A stretch of 64,000 bases of DNA from NCBI RefSeq assembly GCF_021234875.1, contig NZ_JAJQVM010000025.1, forward strand, positions 1-64,000, given 5' to 3'. Positions 1 through 10,298 of this stretch are shown here, in pieces. Source of the stretch: Marinibactrum halimedae. GTDB taxonomy: Bacteria; Pseudomonadota; Gammaproteobacteria; Pseudomonadales; Cellvibrionaceae. The notes beneath the pieces were generated by a model that saw only the letters and a program-made list of their open reading frames with translations, made no database searches and was not told where the DNA came from. A program made the translations under genes and the position numbers. How positions within the stretch are numbered: the first letter of the stretch is position 1; each line of letters opens with the position of its first letter.

Positions 1-65
1 AATGGATCTTTTTCATCTAACTTGCGATACCTGTCATCTAAATCAAAAAAGCCGGGCTGAGACAT
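1..65 (-). CDS. IS5-family transposase, N-terminal end only (runs off the window)
   Basis: An ATG on the minus strand at 65 opens a frame that reads MSQPGFFDLDDRYRKLDEKD and continues past the window edge. This start resembles the N-terminus of IS5-type DDE transposases (M-x-Q-P-G-F-F-D-hydrophobic-D/E-x-R-Y). Only about 21 codons are visible, so no catalytic residue can be checked. It lies inside a probable IS end (see 111-133). The family call rests on memory of the motif; the exact IS group is not known. Confidence 0.6.
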   Translation of the reverse strand, partial: MSQPGFFDLDDRYRKLDEKDP

Positions 66-133
66 AGAAGGAAACTCTTGAAATTTTTGAACAGTGAGAT
101 TATATCAAAGTTGGGCTATTTTTAGAGGTGCCC
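1..133 (-). mobile_element. Right-hand part of an IS5-type insertion sequence
   Basis: A transposase start (minus strand) lies 68 bp inside a candidate terminal inverted repeat at about 111-133, which reads GGGCACCTCTAAAAATAGCC inward from 133. Directly after 133 the plus strand becomes continuous coding sequence for the large membrane protein, without a start codon until 195. This is the junction expected if the element inserted into that gene. The left end and any target duplication lie outside the window. Confidence 0.55.
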
Positions 134-194
134 GCAAGGTAAGTACACGATTACCGGGGAACTCCAATGGCAACGCCGACCTACCACGCTTGCG

Positions 195-3100
195 GTGCCC
201 TCGGTTATCGCATTGGTGTATTGGATAGAAAACGGTCAAACACGAATTTTAGATCGAAAACACAATAACATTGTCCTTTCTCAGGAGAATACAGAAGAGA
301 AACTGGCACCGGAAGAAACTCACATTGAAGTTTACCGGGCATTAGAAGATGGCATTCCTTTGGTTTTGTTAACGGAGTTGATTATCTCCGCCAGCGGTTC
401 CCCACGGGAAATTACGGTCGGACAACTCCTTTGGGATGGGCTTGAAGTAATGGAGATCGACTCCCCTATTCCTGCACGTATTGAAGGCAATGGCGACATT
501 ACATTACAAATCACACCCGGTGAGCATGTTATTCACGTTGCCGCCCGTTATTTGGAAAATACCCAAACCTTTAAAACTCATCCTCGCTCTCCTTTATGGC
601 CGGCTACCGAGTATTTAAGTTTTTCATCCAATTCCGAATTCCGACAAGTGCAACTGACTGGAGCGAATAGCATTGATACCAGCCAAGTGGATATTCCTGA
701 AGATTGGTCTGCATTGCCCACTTATCGACTTACTCCTGATATTACCTTAACAATGACAACGGAGTTTCGTGGCAATCACTCCCCAGCGGCCAATAAAATT
801 GCAGCGACTCGAGACCTATGGCTTCGTTTTGATGGCAACGGGCTCATTGCACGCGAACAATTAGAAGGAGAAACGTTTCAAGATTGGCGAATAGATGCGC
901 AACCGGATACACAACTTGGTCGTGCGGTGGTGGATGAACAACCGGTGTTAATTACCGAGTTTAATGGTCAACAAGGTATTGAAATTCGAGACTCTTATTT
1001 TAATCTCGACGCCGTTACCGAAATTGATGATATTGGAAATTTTTCTGCCACCGGCTGGAACACCAACACTGACTCACTCACCGCAACGCTTCATACTCCC
1101 CCTGGTTGGCAAGTCCTTCATGCTAGTGGGGTATCGACAATTCGTGGCACATGGTCAAGCCAATGGGATTTATGGGACATTTTTTTGGTATTAATTATCC
1201 TCGCCACCACCCAAAAATTGCTCGGAAATAAAGCCGCTGTTTTGGCTGCCTTCACGTTGATACTCACCTATCACACCAGCGGCGCCCCCATCGCACTATT
1301 TGCCGTATTATTACTCTTGTTGGCCATACTCTCTAAAGCGACGCAGAAAATATTGGTGGCCACCTCCTACCTGTGCGGTGGCATTTTTGCATTATTACTC
1401 CTAAGTATTATCAATTTTTCGGTAGACGGATTTCGATTGGCAATTTACCCATCATTGGAACATAAACTGGTGAATCGATACGGTGACTCGACTCAATACA
1501 CACCAAAGCGCCATCGTTTTTCCTCCCAAAGTGCGGATATCACATTAGCAGAACCCTCGTTAGAAGAAGTGGTTGTAACCGGCGTAAAACAACAATACGG
1601 ACCACGATACGTCACTCGCGACAGCGATCGTGTGCAAACAGGCCCGGGATTACCCACATGGTTATGGAACCGAACGTTATTTAAAAGTGACAGCCTTGTA
1701 TCCAGCGATACGAATATTAGCGTTATTTATTCCCCCCCATGGGCAACGCGCTTATGGCGAGTACTCAATATTTTTCTTATTATCGGATTTAGCCTTATTT
1801 TAGCCTATCGTATAAAACCCCTATTACGGTTTCATCAAAACACACATCCTAACGACGATAACCCAAGCCCAAACAAGAAGCATACGAGCGATGACAACAC
1901 CGAGAGCACTCCTGCTTCATTATCGACGCCAGGCTCATCAATAACAGGCTCATCAACACCCTGCATTGTGGGTGCTTTATTGTGTATTGCGTTAACGGCT
2001 TTGCTCAGTTTGCAATCATTCCCCTCTTATGCAGAAGAATTTCCACCACAATATCTGCTGGAAGAACTCAAACAGGATATTTTGCAAGCCCCAGCGTGTT
2101 TACCTCATTGTGTTTCATTAAATGATGGCTCACTCACCATTACGGAAGACACATTTAGCCTTACCGCAGAGGTGTACGCAGATACCAATATCGAACTACC
2201 GCTACCCAATGGCAATAGAGGTGTGCATTTATTGGATGTTGAATTAATAGAAAAAGAAACATCTCATCGTCGCTTTTTGAAAGATAAAATAAAAGCTCCC
2301 TTAGTACGCTCTAAAAATGCATTAAGTACTTACCTTAGAAGAGGCCATTATCAATTAATCATAACCGGTGAATTAAAAGGTGACTCCGCTTCCTTATCAT
2401 TGCCCTTACCCATTCACAATTTCAAACTCACAGCAAAAGGGTGGAATGTTGAAGGAATAATCGACGGTCGAATCCCCAGTGGAACCCTCTCTTTTCAACG
2501 CATCACGGCATCGACACATACGGGCCAATCCACACTGACACCTGCGCCCGTCAAACCGTTTGTTAAATTAAAGCGGACATTTATCTTTGATAAAGATTGG
2601 AAAGTGGAAACCGAAGTCACACGCGTGGCGCCCCATACTGAAGCCTTTTCTATTTCCTTGCCATTATTGGATAACGAAAACCCATTATCCAGTCATTTGG
2701 ATATCCAAGACAAACAGGTCACTTTGCATTTTCGAGCCAATCAAGAAGAAGCACTCTGGACATCATTATTACAACATAGTGAAACGATAGTGCTTACCGC
2801 TGCCAATACCGATACTTACGTCGAAGTGTGGCACTTTTTACCCAGCTCCTTGTGGCGAATTCATTATGAAGGAATACCACCTATTAAGCCTGAGGACGAA
2901 GCTACTCACCAGCTTTGGCGACCATGGCCCGGCGAAACATTGCAAGCCACCATTAACCGCCCATCAGGAATAAAAGGGGCGACGTATACCATTGAGTCTG
3001 CTGATTTAGTCTTTCAAGCGGGTGAGAATGTACAAGTGAGTAAACTCGAACTTGAAATCAGAGCCAGCCTTGGTGAAACCTTTACGTTCAATCTTCCGGA

Positions 3101-3878
3101 TGAGAGCAAAGTCATGTCTCTGTCTCATGACAACCGCTCACTCAATATTCCTAAAGATAATGAAATCCGAATTCCACTTAGACCCGGTAAACAACGTGTT
3201 GCCATAGAATTCCAACAAAACACACCAATACAATGGATTCAAACCACACCACAGGTGGCTCTACCCACACAAGCGACCAATATTGATATTGTTTATGAAG
3301 CACCCAGAGATCGCTGGACGCTGTATTTAACCGGGCCAGACCTCGGGCCGGCAATGCTGTATTGGGGTGTACTTTGTGTGATTATTCTCGGAGCCATCGC
3401 CCTTCACTTTTTGGCTCGCGCGCTCGGATGGCCTATCCCGGTAACATTATTAGGATGGATGATTTTAGGGTTGGGCTTATCCACTACAAACAGTGTAGGA
3501 ACCCTTATCGCCGCGCTCTTTTTCTTCGCTGTAGCGTGGAAAATGCAATTGAATACCAATCAATTTTCGCAAAAACACCTTCGTCTTATCCAGGCCGGGA
3601 TGATCTTTCTCACCTTAATCACAGCACTGTTTGTGATGAGTGCTGTACCTATGGGATTACTCGGCTCACCCGAAATGAAAGTAATCGGCAACAACAGCAG
3701 CGCATTCCGTTATATTTTTTATCAAGACTTCAGCCAGGCAAATGAGTTCCCAACTGCCATCGTCGTTAGCGCACCAATGATTGTCTATCGGTTGATGATG
3801 TTACTGTGGAGCTTGTGGTTATCGATGAATGTTATTCGGTGGGGGAGCTGGTGGTGGGAGAGTTTTACTAAACAGTAA
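195..3878 (+). CDS. Large multi-pass membrane protein, 5'-truncated by an IS
   Basis: A 1227-residue open frame starting with GTG. The frame is already open from about 134, just after the IS end, and the codons before the GTG read like protein of the same kind (G-K-Y-T-I-T-G-E-L-Q-W, then P-T-T-L-A-V-P). I infer that the true N-terminus, including any signal peptide, was removed. Hydrophobic segments lie near residues 330-420, 515-535 and 595-615, with a further group from about 1050 to the C-terminus; long beta-rich soluble stretches separate them. I do not recognise a catalytic motif and assign no function. It may still be translated from the GTG, but is more likely a decaying remnant. A strong hairpin terminator follows at 3930. 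Confidence 0.65.
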   Translation: MPSVIALVYWIENGQTRILDRKHNNIVLSQENTEEKLAPEETHIEVYRALEDGIPLVLLTELIISASGSPREITVGQLLWDGLEVMEIDSPIPARIEGNGDITLQITPGEHVIHVAARYLENTQTFKTHPRSPLWPATEYLSFSSNSEFRQVQLTGANSIDTSQVDIPEDWSALPTYRLTPDITLTMTTEFRGNHSPAANKIAATRDLWLRFDGNGLIAREQLEGETFQDWRIDAQPDTQLGRAVVDEQPVLITEFNGQQGIEIRDSYFNLDAVTEIDDIGNFSATGWNTNTDSLTATLHTPPGWQVLHASGVSTIRGTWSSQWDLWDIFLVLIILATTQKLLGNKAAVLAAFTLILTYHTSGAPIALFAVLLLLLAILSKATQKILVATSYLCGGIFALLLLSIINFSVDGFRLAIYPSLEHKLVNRYGDSTQYTPKRHRFSSQSADITLAEPSLEEVVVTGVKQQYGPRYVTRDSDRVQTGPGLPTWLWNRTLFKSDSLVSSDTNISVIYSPPWATRLWRVLNIFLIIGFSLILAYRIKPLLRFHQNTHPNDDNPSPNKKHTSDDNTESTPASLSTPGSSITGSSTPCIVGALLCIALTALLSLQSFPSYAEEFPPQYLLEELKQDILQAPACLPHCVSLNDGSLTITEDTFSLTAEVYADTNIELPLPNGNRGVHLLDVELIEKETSHRRFLKDKIKAPLVRSKNALSTYLRRGHYQLIITGELKGDSASLSLPLPIHNFKLTAKGWNVEGIIDGRIPSGTLSFQRITASTHTGQSTLTPAPVKPFVKLKRTFIFDKDWKVETEVTRVAPHTEAFSISLPLLDNENPLSSHLDIQDKQVTLHFRANQEEALWTSLLQHSETIVLTAANTDTYVEVWHFLPSSLWRIHYEGIPPIKPEDEATHQLWRPWPGETLQATINRPSGIKGATYTIESADLVFQAGENVQVSKLELEIRASLGETFTFNLPDESKVMSLSHDNRSLNIPKDNEIRIPLRPGKQRVAIEFQQNTPIQWIQTTPQVALPTQATNIDIVYEAPRDRWTLYLTGPDLGPAMLYWGVLCVIILGAIALHFLARALGWPIPVTLLGWMILGLGLSTTNSVGTLIAALFFFAVAWKMQLNTNQFSQKHLRLIQAGMIFLTLITALFVMSAVPMGLLGSPEMKVIGNNSSAFRYIFYQDFSQANEFPTAIVVSAPMIVYRLMMLLWSLWLSMNVIRWGSWWWESFTKQ

Positions 3879-3929
3879 AGTAAAATACGCGAGCTATATA
3901 ACTTGTTATCATGTAATTACTCTTTAAAA

Positions 3930-3986
3930 TAGCAATGCAGCTGAAAATGTGTACTCTTCAGCCGCATTGCTAAATTATATTTTTTA
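3930..3986 (+). terminator. Rho-independent terminator, probably bidirectional
   Basis: The arms TAGCAATGC-AGCTGAA and TTCAGCC-GCATTGCTA pair over about 16 bp with one mismatch. On the plus strand they are followed by AATTATATTTTTT, which ends the 195-3878 gene. On the minus strand TATTTT follows, so it may also end the SpvB/RHS gene. Confidence 0.75.
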
Positions 3987-4074
3987 AGGAAAATCTGGAT
4001 AATTATTTATTCAAATGTTGCATTAATTTTCTCCATTAAAATATAAGATAAAATATTCAGTTTCTTTTTGATCA

Positions 4075-7000
4075 TTAATTATCTAAAATTTCAAGGGCAT
4101 TGAGTGGTGGACTCCCGGGATATCGTTTGTCAGCTTGAGAAATACCCCACGTAGTAGTATGCAATTTCCCTGCACCCGGCCGCATTTTGCTTGCATCACC
4201 AGCAAGTTTAAGCATTTTCCATACGTTAGTTCCTGAATCTGGATTAGTCCAAGCTACCCATGAGCCAAAATTATGCTCATATAAGTTATGCTTTGCCCAA
4301 ACATTACTCAGGTCATTACCGAAATATACGTCGTTTGATCTATCCTCATGTTGTTCAATACTTTTTTGCCATGAGCCATTTTTCAAAGAAACAGTTTCAG
4401 TAAAACTTACTTCTACATACTCATAGTTCACCGTATTGAAATCAGTTTTAATATCTCCTGTTATTGCCGGCCAAATGTGATTTCCTGGTACTTCAGAGCG
4501 TTTATATTGAAGATAAAAACCATATGTATAGCTTGTAGAATATGAGCTAGGTGTTATTGGCCCGGTCGTCACATTTACTTGTTTCACCATCGGTAGGAGA
4601 CCAGGTAACCTATGCACTTGCTCAGGAGTAAAGCTCATCCAAGAATTAATTTTTATTCTCGCAGGTCCATTTAAGCAAGGTGATGGGCATGCTGCTTCAC
4701 CAGTAGGATCAACATATCGCAAAGGATTTCCTCTACCATAGCTATAAGGAGACCAATGTTGAGGATCCGAGAAGCGTTCGGGCAGGGCAAATATCGGGTC
4801 AGGCGAGATAAAGCGAGCACGATGTGCCATTAAATGTCTCTGCTCCAAATAATCCAGCCCAGTGGTATTATCATGTTCACGATTAAGAAAGAGATAATCC
4901 GTTGCCGTATCATCGCCTGCTTGTGCGCGTATTTTTCCATAAGGTTCATAAGCAAATAAATTAGTTACCGTACCCAGTTCATTTAGCTGTAATTCCGTAG
5001 AACCTGTATGATTGGCCAGAAAATACGACTCGGGAATAAACTCGCCTCCAGCTTGTGAAGTCTGCGCGACTTTGCGACCCAATACAGAAACGTATTTCAC
5101 AAGCCCACCGTTTTTCACTTCGCTGTTTTCGTCTATATAATAGTTTCGCGTTAACTGACCGTCGCTACCCTCCGTTATTTTTAATTTTTGAAGGTTATTC
5201 TCATCATAAACATACTTCGTGATGGCGTTATTTTGTGTCGCTTGCACCAGTCTATTACGGTCATCCCAATTATAACGGGTTCCACCTTGATTTCTCACAT
5301 TGCCGTTTTGGTCATAAAACCAACGGTTTACTGTCCCCCAATTATTCTGCACTGCTGTCATGGCATGAGGCCCAGGTCCATCTTTTGGTGCGCGACCTAA
5401 ACGATTCCAGCTCAATGATTGATCATCGTTTTGGCTGTTTGCATACAGTAAAGTCTCGACTTTTGGTGAAGGCGTAAAGCTCCCCCGAGTGGCCTCTTGA
5501 GTAGACTGCGTCAATAAATTACCAATACGATCGTATCTAAATTCCCGAGCTCCCCATTGAGTTGGCTTTTGGGCTTGTGTCAGTCGATATACATCGTCAT
5601 ACGCATATTCCCCACCTAGGTCGAATTCTTTTTTATTTCCCGAGAAACTTTTACCCACTTCATTAAATAATTGAGCGGCACTGGCTTCGGGTTGAACATC
5701 TTCAATTTGTAATAGGTTAGACACTCCATCAAACGAATACTGCAACGCTCTAAGTGAAATATTATCATCAAGACGTCGGTCATGTATCGCAGCTAATCGT
5801 TGACGATTATCATATTGCCAATCACTCTGTATACCATTGGCGTAAGACATAGTTGTCGGCTGGCCGCTGGCAGCATATTGAATATCGCTGATAACACCAG
5901 GCACTCGTGATAACAGTCCCCGAGCATTGTATTGATAGCTTACCTGTGTCCCATCAGAAAAGCGCTTTTGCGTCAGCCGATCCGCACTATCAAATTGATA
6001 AGTTTGCGTAAAAGTTCTAGCAAATTGAAAATCATTTCCGACTTTTTCGCCAATTAGTTGATGCTGGCGAATTAAATTACCGCGAGTGTCATAACTAAAC
6101 GCTTTGTATCCCGCTTCATGCCAAACGGTTGATAACCGACCACGCAGCAATGCACCAGGTTCAGATTCAATCCCATTAACGTCGTACTGATAGCGTTCGT
6201 TCGCAGACCGGGAAGGAAGCTTGCCAACTGAGGACCAAGACTGATAAGGCGCCAACGATTGTGCACCAGTTGCCGCTAACTCTTCATCGTTTAAATCATA
6301 AAAGGTACCGGCCAAGCGATTCACACCATCATAGTTCATTACCACAACACGGCCACGGGCATCTTTGATACCGACTGCATTACCCGCATCATCATAACTG
6401 ACCCATTGGTATCCACGATTAGGATCATTAGTGAAATAATTTCGCCCGAGCGCATCAAAAGCCATTTCACGCTTGTTCCCTTGCGCATCGGTCAGTTGAG
6501 TAAAGTTCCCGAGTGCATCGTAATCGTAATACGTCGTCCAAAGGGTTGGCGCCCCAGGATCGCCCTTATCAGTAATGGCGACTTCTTCGTGTAATTGTCT
6601 GAGTCTTCCCTGCCCTTCCGTTAATAAACCATCGTAAACAGCCAGTTTGAAACGACCATAATGTGGCGATGCTGGATGAGTTTGTTCTTCATCTTGTAGA
6701 CGCGTCGCTGAAGGCAAATAGGTGATTTCTGAATATCGGCGTTCTTGTTCTGACGCTAATTGCGGCTGATATGTTCTGAGTGCACGACCCAGGGCATCAT
6801 AGCTGACTAAAACCGAAGCGTTAGTCCCGGCTTCACTAAATGAAAGCCCCTTAGAAAAATACGGAGAGAAACTTTCTATCGCATTGCCTCGACTATCAAA
6901 ACGTACATGATCTGTGACAATAACTTCACCAGCGTTACTGGACTCCGAACGTGTCATCACGTTACGTCCTAAGCCATCCATAAAACTGCGCGAATCAATT

Positions 7001-10000
7001 GTTCCGCCACCGGCTGATTCTCGTTGTCGTGTTTCAATCCAATTAATGGTGCGATCGTTTGAAAGAGGCTGAGCCATTTGGTAATCGTAGGAGATCGTAG
7101 GAAATTCAGCACTATCTCCCGGCTTAACCATCTTCTTTAAGCGCCCAAGTGCATCATACTCAAACGAAGTAGCCTGACCATTAAAATCTATTGACGATAA
7201 TACCTGCCCAAACCCTGTATCATAGGTTGCGCTTGCGGTTAAACGAAGGGCTCCGGTATCAATAGTTTCGGTTACCGGAAAAGTCTTATAATAATTATCA
7301 TAGGTCACTTCCATCCAGTGACCTGGCGCCTGCCCCCAAAGCGGGTCGTAGACGGCTACCACATTACCAAATTGATCATATCGCTGACGTTGTATCGCAA
7401 TGGTTTTATCAGAAATATCCGGTTGTACCCACTCTTTTTGTAACGTTAATAAGCCGCGTTTAAATTCCCCTAGGTTAGTGCCAGAGAAGCTTTCATCGTC
7501 ATAAAAAAACTGTGTTTTCTTCACCAGTTTTCCCTGACTATCCAACACTTGCGTCTCTACTGGTAAATTTAATAACCATCGCTCAAGACCACTGGCGTAA
7601 GACGACGAATATTGGATAATGGTTGTACGCTCATCATCCCACCCCGCATCAAGCCGACCTTTTTCTTCCACACGAAGAGTATTTCCGTAGTCGTCATACT
7701 CGTACGCCCACGCCAGCCTTACCGGTTCAGCACGACCTTGTTCGATATAATCTACCTGACGTTCGGATGGAACAGCGAAGGTAACCCGCTCAGAAGTGTC
7801 CAACACATTTTCGGCAATCTCTTTTACCAACCATTGAGTTTGTTCATGACTAAAGACACTGCCATCTTCTGCTCTGGCTTCGGTTGATGTTAGCTTGCCT
7901 CGAAGAGCACGTTCTATCGCACCCGTATGGTATTTATGATGATTGACGAGAGAAGGTGTTGAATTTTTATGACTCTCAGTATCCCCAATAACCCAATCTT
8001 CACTGGATTCAAATCCACGGAATGTTTTATCTTCACTGTCATAATAGGCATCATGGTATTGAAATACACGACGCTGCTTTTGAGCAGACAACCCATCTGT
8101 GATCGAAATACCTTTCACGACTTGCATTCCAAAAGGAATGACTTTTGACCATTCTTGTCCCTGTGATTGATCTCGTAACATCTCCTCAACCACCGCGACG
8201 TATTCAATGGTAGTTGTGCTGCCAAGGCCATTCTTGATCGCTTTTATTTGATAAGGCTGCTCTTCTGGAGAAAAATCCACATAGTTAAATCCTTTACCTT
8301 CCTTTAACCAAACAATATCCACTGAACCATTGCCATTTATATCCAACAGTCGAAAGTCTTCACCACGTCCATCCGGAGATGAAACGTCTATTTTTGCAGA
8401 CCAACGAGCATTATCTTCGGCATCTAACCCAAGGTTAAACCAAATCGTTGCATTATCCCCTCGAAAATAAATGAGGTCACTTTTTCCATCACTATTGAGG
8501 TCAGCGAGTTGAAATTTGGTTTCATCAAAACGCCCTGCAGGAAAATTAGAATACTCCACAGGCTGATCAAAACCATAAAGCCCTCGCCCTGGAAAATACC
8601 GCAAACGGTCTTCCTCTACATATACCAAATCCTGTAGTCCGTCTCCATTCATATCTGCAAGGTGGGTAGACGCGGAATCAAACGTCGTATAGCGAACATC
8701 AGGGGTATGCGGAATATCTGCACCATCAGTCCATTGATTATCACCTAAGTTCAGCCACACTCGATGACCCGAAAAACGACCGCGTCGATCTTTGACCGTT
8801 TCGACAAGATCAATTCGCTTATCGTGGTTTATGTCCATTAAGCGTGTATTTTCACCCTTTAGTTTTCCTGTAAAGAGGCCGAAATCCCCAGAGTATTTCC
8901 AACTTAATGACTCATCAATTTTATAATAATAGGCATTTTCACGAGTATCCGTCCGCAATAAGTCCACTCGGCCATCGCCATCAATATCCGCTAAAGATGC
9001 AAAACTATCGGTTAACGATGCATTCACCGATCGATTCATACTCTTTCCTTGCGACCAACGAATTTGCCCGTTTTCATCCCCCCCCTGATTTAACCAATAC
9101 TCATGGCGACGAGGAGACGTGCTAATGACGTCTGGCAGTGCATCCGCATTAAGGTCAACAAAGTCAATATTACCATTACCAAGATAGCGATTAGGCTGTT
9201 GGCTCTGTGATACAACACGTTTTTTTTCCGGGTCAAACGGAGTGTAGGTATAAGTGGTTGCTGGAAATTCAGTGGCATCATCGCTACCTAGTAGCGTCAC
9301 GCGTGTGAGCATTGATACATTCGTCCAACGTGAACTTGGTGCATAATCAAGCGTATAACGCCGTAATTGCCGTTCACCTTGTCTCATGGCAACACTCGCA
9401 AGTCGATAGCGCGTGTTCACCTCAAAACCGGCTGTGAAGTTCGTTATCGCATCTGGGCGGACATCGTAATTAAATACGACATTCATATCTTGATTGTAGC
9501 GAATTTCGGTTAGATACCGTTGTTTCGTCTCATCCAAAGAACTGTAAATATATTCTATACGATTACCCGATACATCCTCCATGGCGGTGACATTCCATTG
9601 AAAGACATTTTTTCCTTCCGCAATAACGCTGTTTTCATTTACGCTAAAGAACAACTTCATACCATTTGGCTGATGCGCGATCCAACCGCTATCGTTGTAT
9701 TCAAATATGGTTTTCGATTCGTCCACTTCAGTTCTATACAGACGCTTCTCTCCATCCACAAGCACCAGCTTACTTCCACTCGAAAAAATAAATTCGTCAA
9801 ACTCATCTAGCTCATCAATATCGCCATCTTTATCATTATCTATATTGTCGCCTGATGGCCATTGTGTGTAAGTCGGAAGTCCTTTATCTGTTAAACGTTT
9901 GATCATCGGAATGGAGAGATCTCTACCCAAGCCTGCAATACCATTGGCAAAACCACTGTTGTAATCAAGGCTTAACGACGGTTGAAACCCCGCTTTACCA

Positions 10001-10194
10001 GGTGGAAGCGTAAAACTTAACGACTGCGAGCTGGTCCCGGTATTAAGAGAAGGCGAAAACGCCGCACCCAGACCTGAAATACTGCCAGGCCCATCTGGTA
10101 AATTAATTAATGTGGGCTTTAATCCGGAATTATCAACCGCCCATGATGCCTGCACACTTGCAAGCACCATCGTACTTAAAAGAATTTTTTTCAC
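4075..10194 (-). CDS. Secreted SpvB/RHS (Tc-toxin B/C-like) giant protein
   Basis: 2039 residues. It starts with GTG, preceded by an AAGGTG ribosome site, and has a classic signal peptide (MKK-ILLSTMVLASVQASWA). Order of parts: an SpvB-like N-terminal domain (PGKAGFQPSLSLDYNSG); an Asp-rich calcium-like segment near residue 120 (DNDKDGDIDELDEFDE); FG-GAP/VCBS-type repeats (DINGNG, DLNSDGKSD, DMNGDG) to about residue 650; many RHS/YD repeats; and an RHS core ending YGRGNPLRYVDPTG near residue 1828. About 210 residues of unique tip follow. The layout equals TcB and TcC of insecticidal toxin complexes fused in one chain; in those, the RHS shell encapsulates the tip. The tip (rich in Trp, Tyr and Asn) matches no toxin I know. 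It lies 104 bp behind the 1477-residue protein but a terminator separates them. Confidence 0.85.
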   Translation of the reverse strand: MKKILLSTMVLASVQASWAVDNSGLKPTLINLPDGPGSISGLGAAFSPSLNTGTSSQSLSFTLPPGKAGFQPSLSLDYNSGFANGIAGLGRDLSIPMIKRLTDKGLPTYTQWPSGDNIDNDKDGDIDELDEFDEFIFSSGSKLVLVDGEKRLYRTEVDESKTIFEYNDSGWIAHQPNGMKLFFSVNENSVIAEGKNVFQWNVTAMEDVSGNRIEYIYSSLDETKQRYLTEIRYNQDMNVVFNYDVRPDAITNFTAGFEVNTRYRLASVAMRQGERQLRRYTLDYAPSSRWTNVSMLTRVTLLGSDDATEFPATTYTYTPFDPEKKRVVSQSQQPNRYLGNGNIDFVDLNADALPDVISTSPRRHEYWLNQGGDENGQIRWSQGKSMNRSVNASLTDSFASLADIDGDGRVDLLRTDTRENAYYYKIDESLSWKYSGDFGLFTGKLKGENTRLMDINHDKRIDLVETVKDRRGRFSGHRVWLNLGDNQWTDGADIPHTPDVRYTTFDSASTHLADMNGDGLQDLVYVEEDRLRYFPGRGLYGFDQPVEYSNFPAGRFDETKFQLADLNSDGKSDLIYFRGDNATIWFNLGLDAEDNARWSAKIDVSSPDGRGEDFRLLDINGNGSVDIVWLKEGKGFNYVDFSPEEQPYQIKAIKNGLGSTTTIEYVAVVEEMLRDQSQGQEWSKVIPFGMQVVKGISITDGLSAQKQRRVFQYHDAYYDSEDKTFRGFESSEDWVIGDTESHKNSTPSLVNHHKYHTGAIERALRGKLTSTEARAEDGSVFSHEQTQWLVKEIAENVLDTSERVTFAVPSERQVDYIEQGRAEPVRLAWAYEYDDYGNTLRVEEKGRLDAGWDDERTTIIQYSSSYASGLERWLLNLPVETQVLDSQGKLVKKTQFFYDDESFSGTNLGEFKRGLLTLQKEWVQPDISDKTIAIQRQRYDQFGNVVAVYDPLWGQAPGHWMEVTYDNYYKTFPVTETIDTGALRLTASATYDTGFGQVLSSIDFNGQATSFEYDALGRLKKMVKPGDSAEFPTISYDYQMAQPLSNDRTINWIETRQRESAGGGTIDSRSFMDGLGRNVMTRSESSNAGEVIVTDHVRFDSRGNAIESFSPYFSKGLSFSEAGTNASVLVSYDALGRALRTYQPQLASEQERRYSEITYLPSATRLQDEEQTHPASPHYGRFKLAVYDGLLTEGQGRLRQLHEEVAITDKGDPGAPTLWTTYYDYDALGNFTQLTDAQGNKREMAFDALGRNYFTNDPNRGYQWVSYDDAGNAVGIKDARGRVVVMNYDGVNRLAGTFYDLNDEELAATGAQSLAPYQSWSSVGKLPSRSANERYQYDVNGIESEPGALLRGRLSTVWHEAGYKAFSYDTRGNLIRQHQLIGEKVGNDFQFARTFTQTYQFDSADRLTQKRFSDGTQVSYQYNARGLLSRVPGVISDIQYAASGQPTTMSYANGIQSDWQYDNRQRLAAIHDRRLDDNISLRALQYSFDGVSNLLQIEDVQPEASAAQLFNEVGKSFSGNKKEFDLGGEYAYDDVYRLTQAQKPTQWGAREFRYDRIGNLLTQSTQEATRGSFTPSPKVETLLYANSQNDDQSLSWNRLGRAPKDGPGPHAMTAVQNNWGTVNRWFYDQNGNVRNQGGTRYNWDDRNRLVQATQNNAITKYVYDENNLQKLKITEGSDGQLTRNYYIDENSEVKNGGLVKYVSVLGRKVAQTSQAGGEFIPESYFLANHTGSTELQLNELGTVTNLFAYEPYGKIRAQAGDDTATDYLFLNREHDNTTGLDYLEQRHLMAHRARFISPDPIFALPERFSDPQHWSPYSYGRGNPLRYVDPTGEAACPSPCLNGPARIKINSWMSFTPEQVHRLPGLLPMVKQVNVTTGPITPSSYSTSYTYGFYLQYKRSEVPGNHIWPAITGDIKTDFNTVNYEYVEVSFTETVSLKNGSWQKSIEQHEDRSNDVYFGNDLSNVWAKHNLYEHNFGSWVAWTNPDSGTNVWKMLKLAGDASKMRPGAGKLHTTTWGISQADKRYPGSPPLNALEILDN

Positions 10195-10252
10195 AAAAAC
10201 ACCTTAATAATCACCATCATCTTTCTCGACGACGGTTATGTTATTCAATGGA

Positions 10253-10283
10253 GAAAAAATTTGCCTCTGCAATGGCAGAGGCA
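10253..10283 (-). terminator. Rho-independent terminator between the two giant secreted-protein genes
   Basis: TGCCTCTGC and GCAGAGGCA form a perfect 9-bp stem with a 4-nt loop. Read on the minus strand it is followed by AAATTTTTTC. It sits just after the stop codon of the 10299-14732 gene, so that gene and the SpvB/RHS gene are probably separate or only partly coupled units. Confidence 0.75.
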
Positions 10284-10298
10284 TGAAAGGGACAATAT

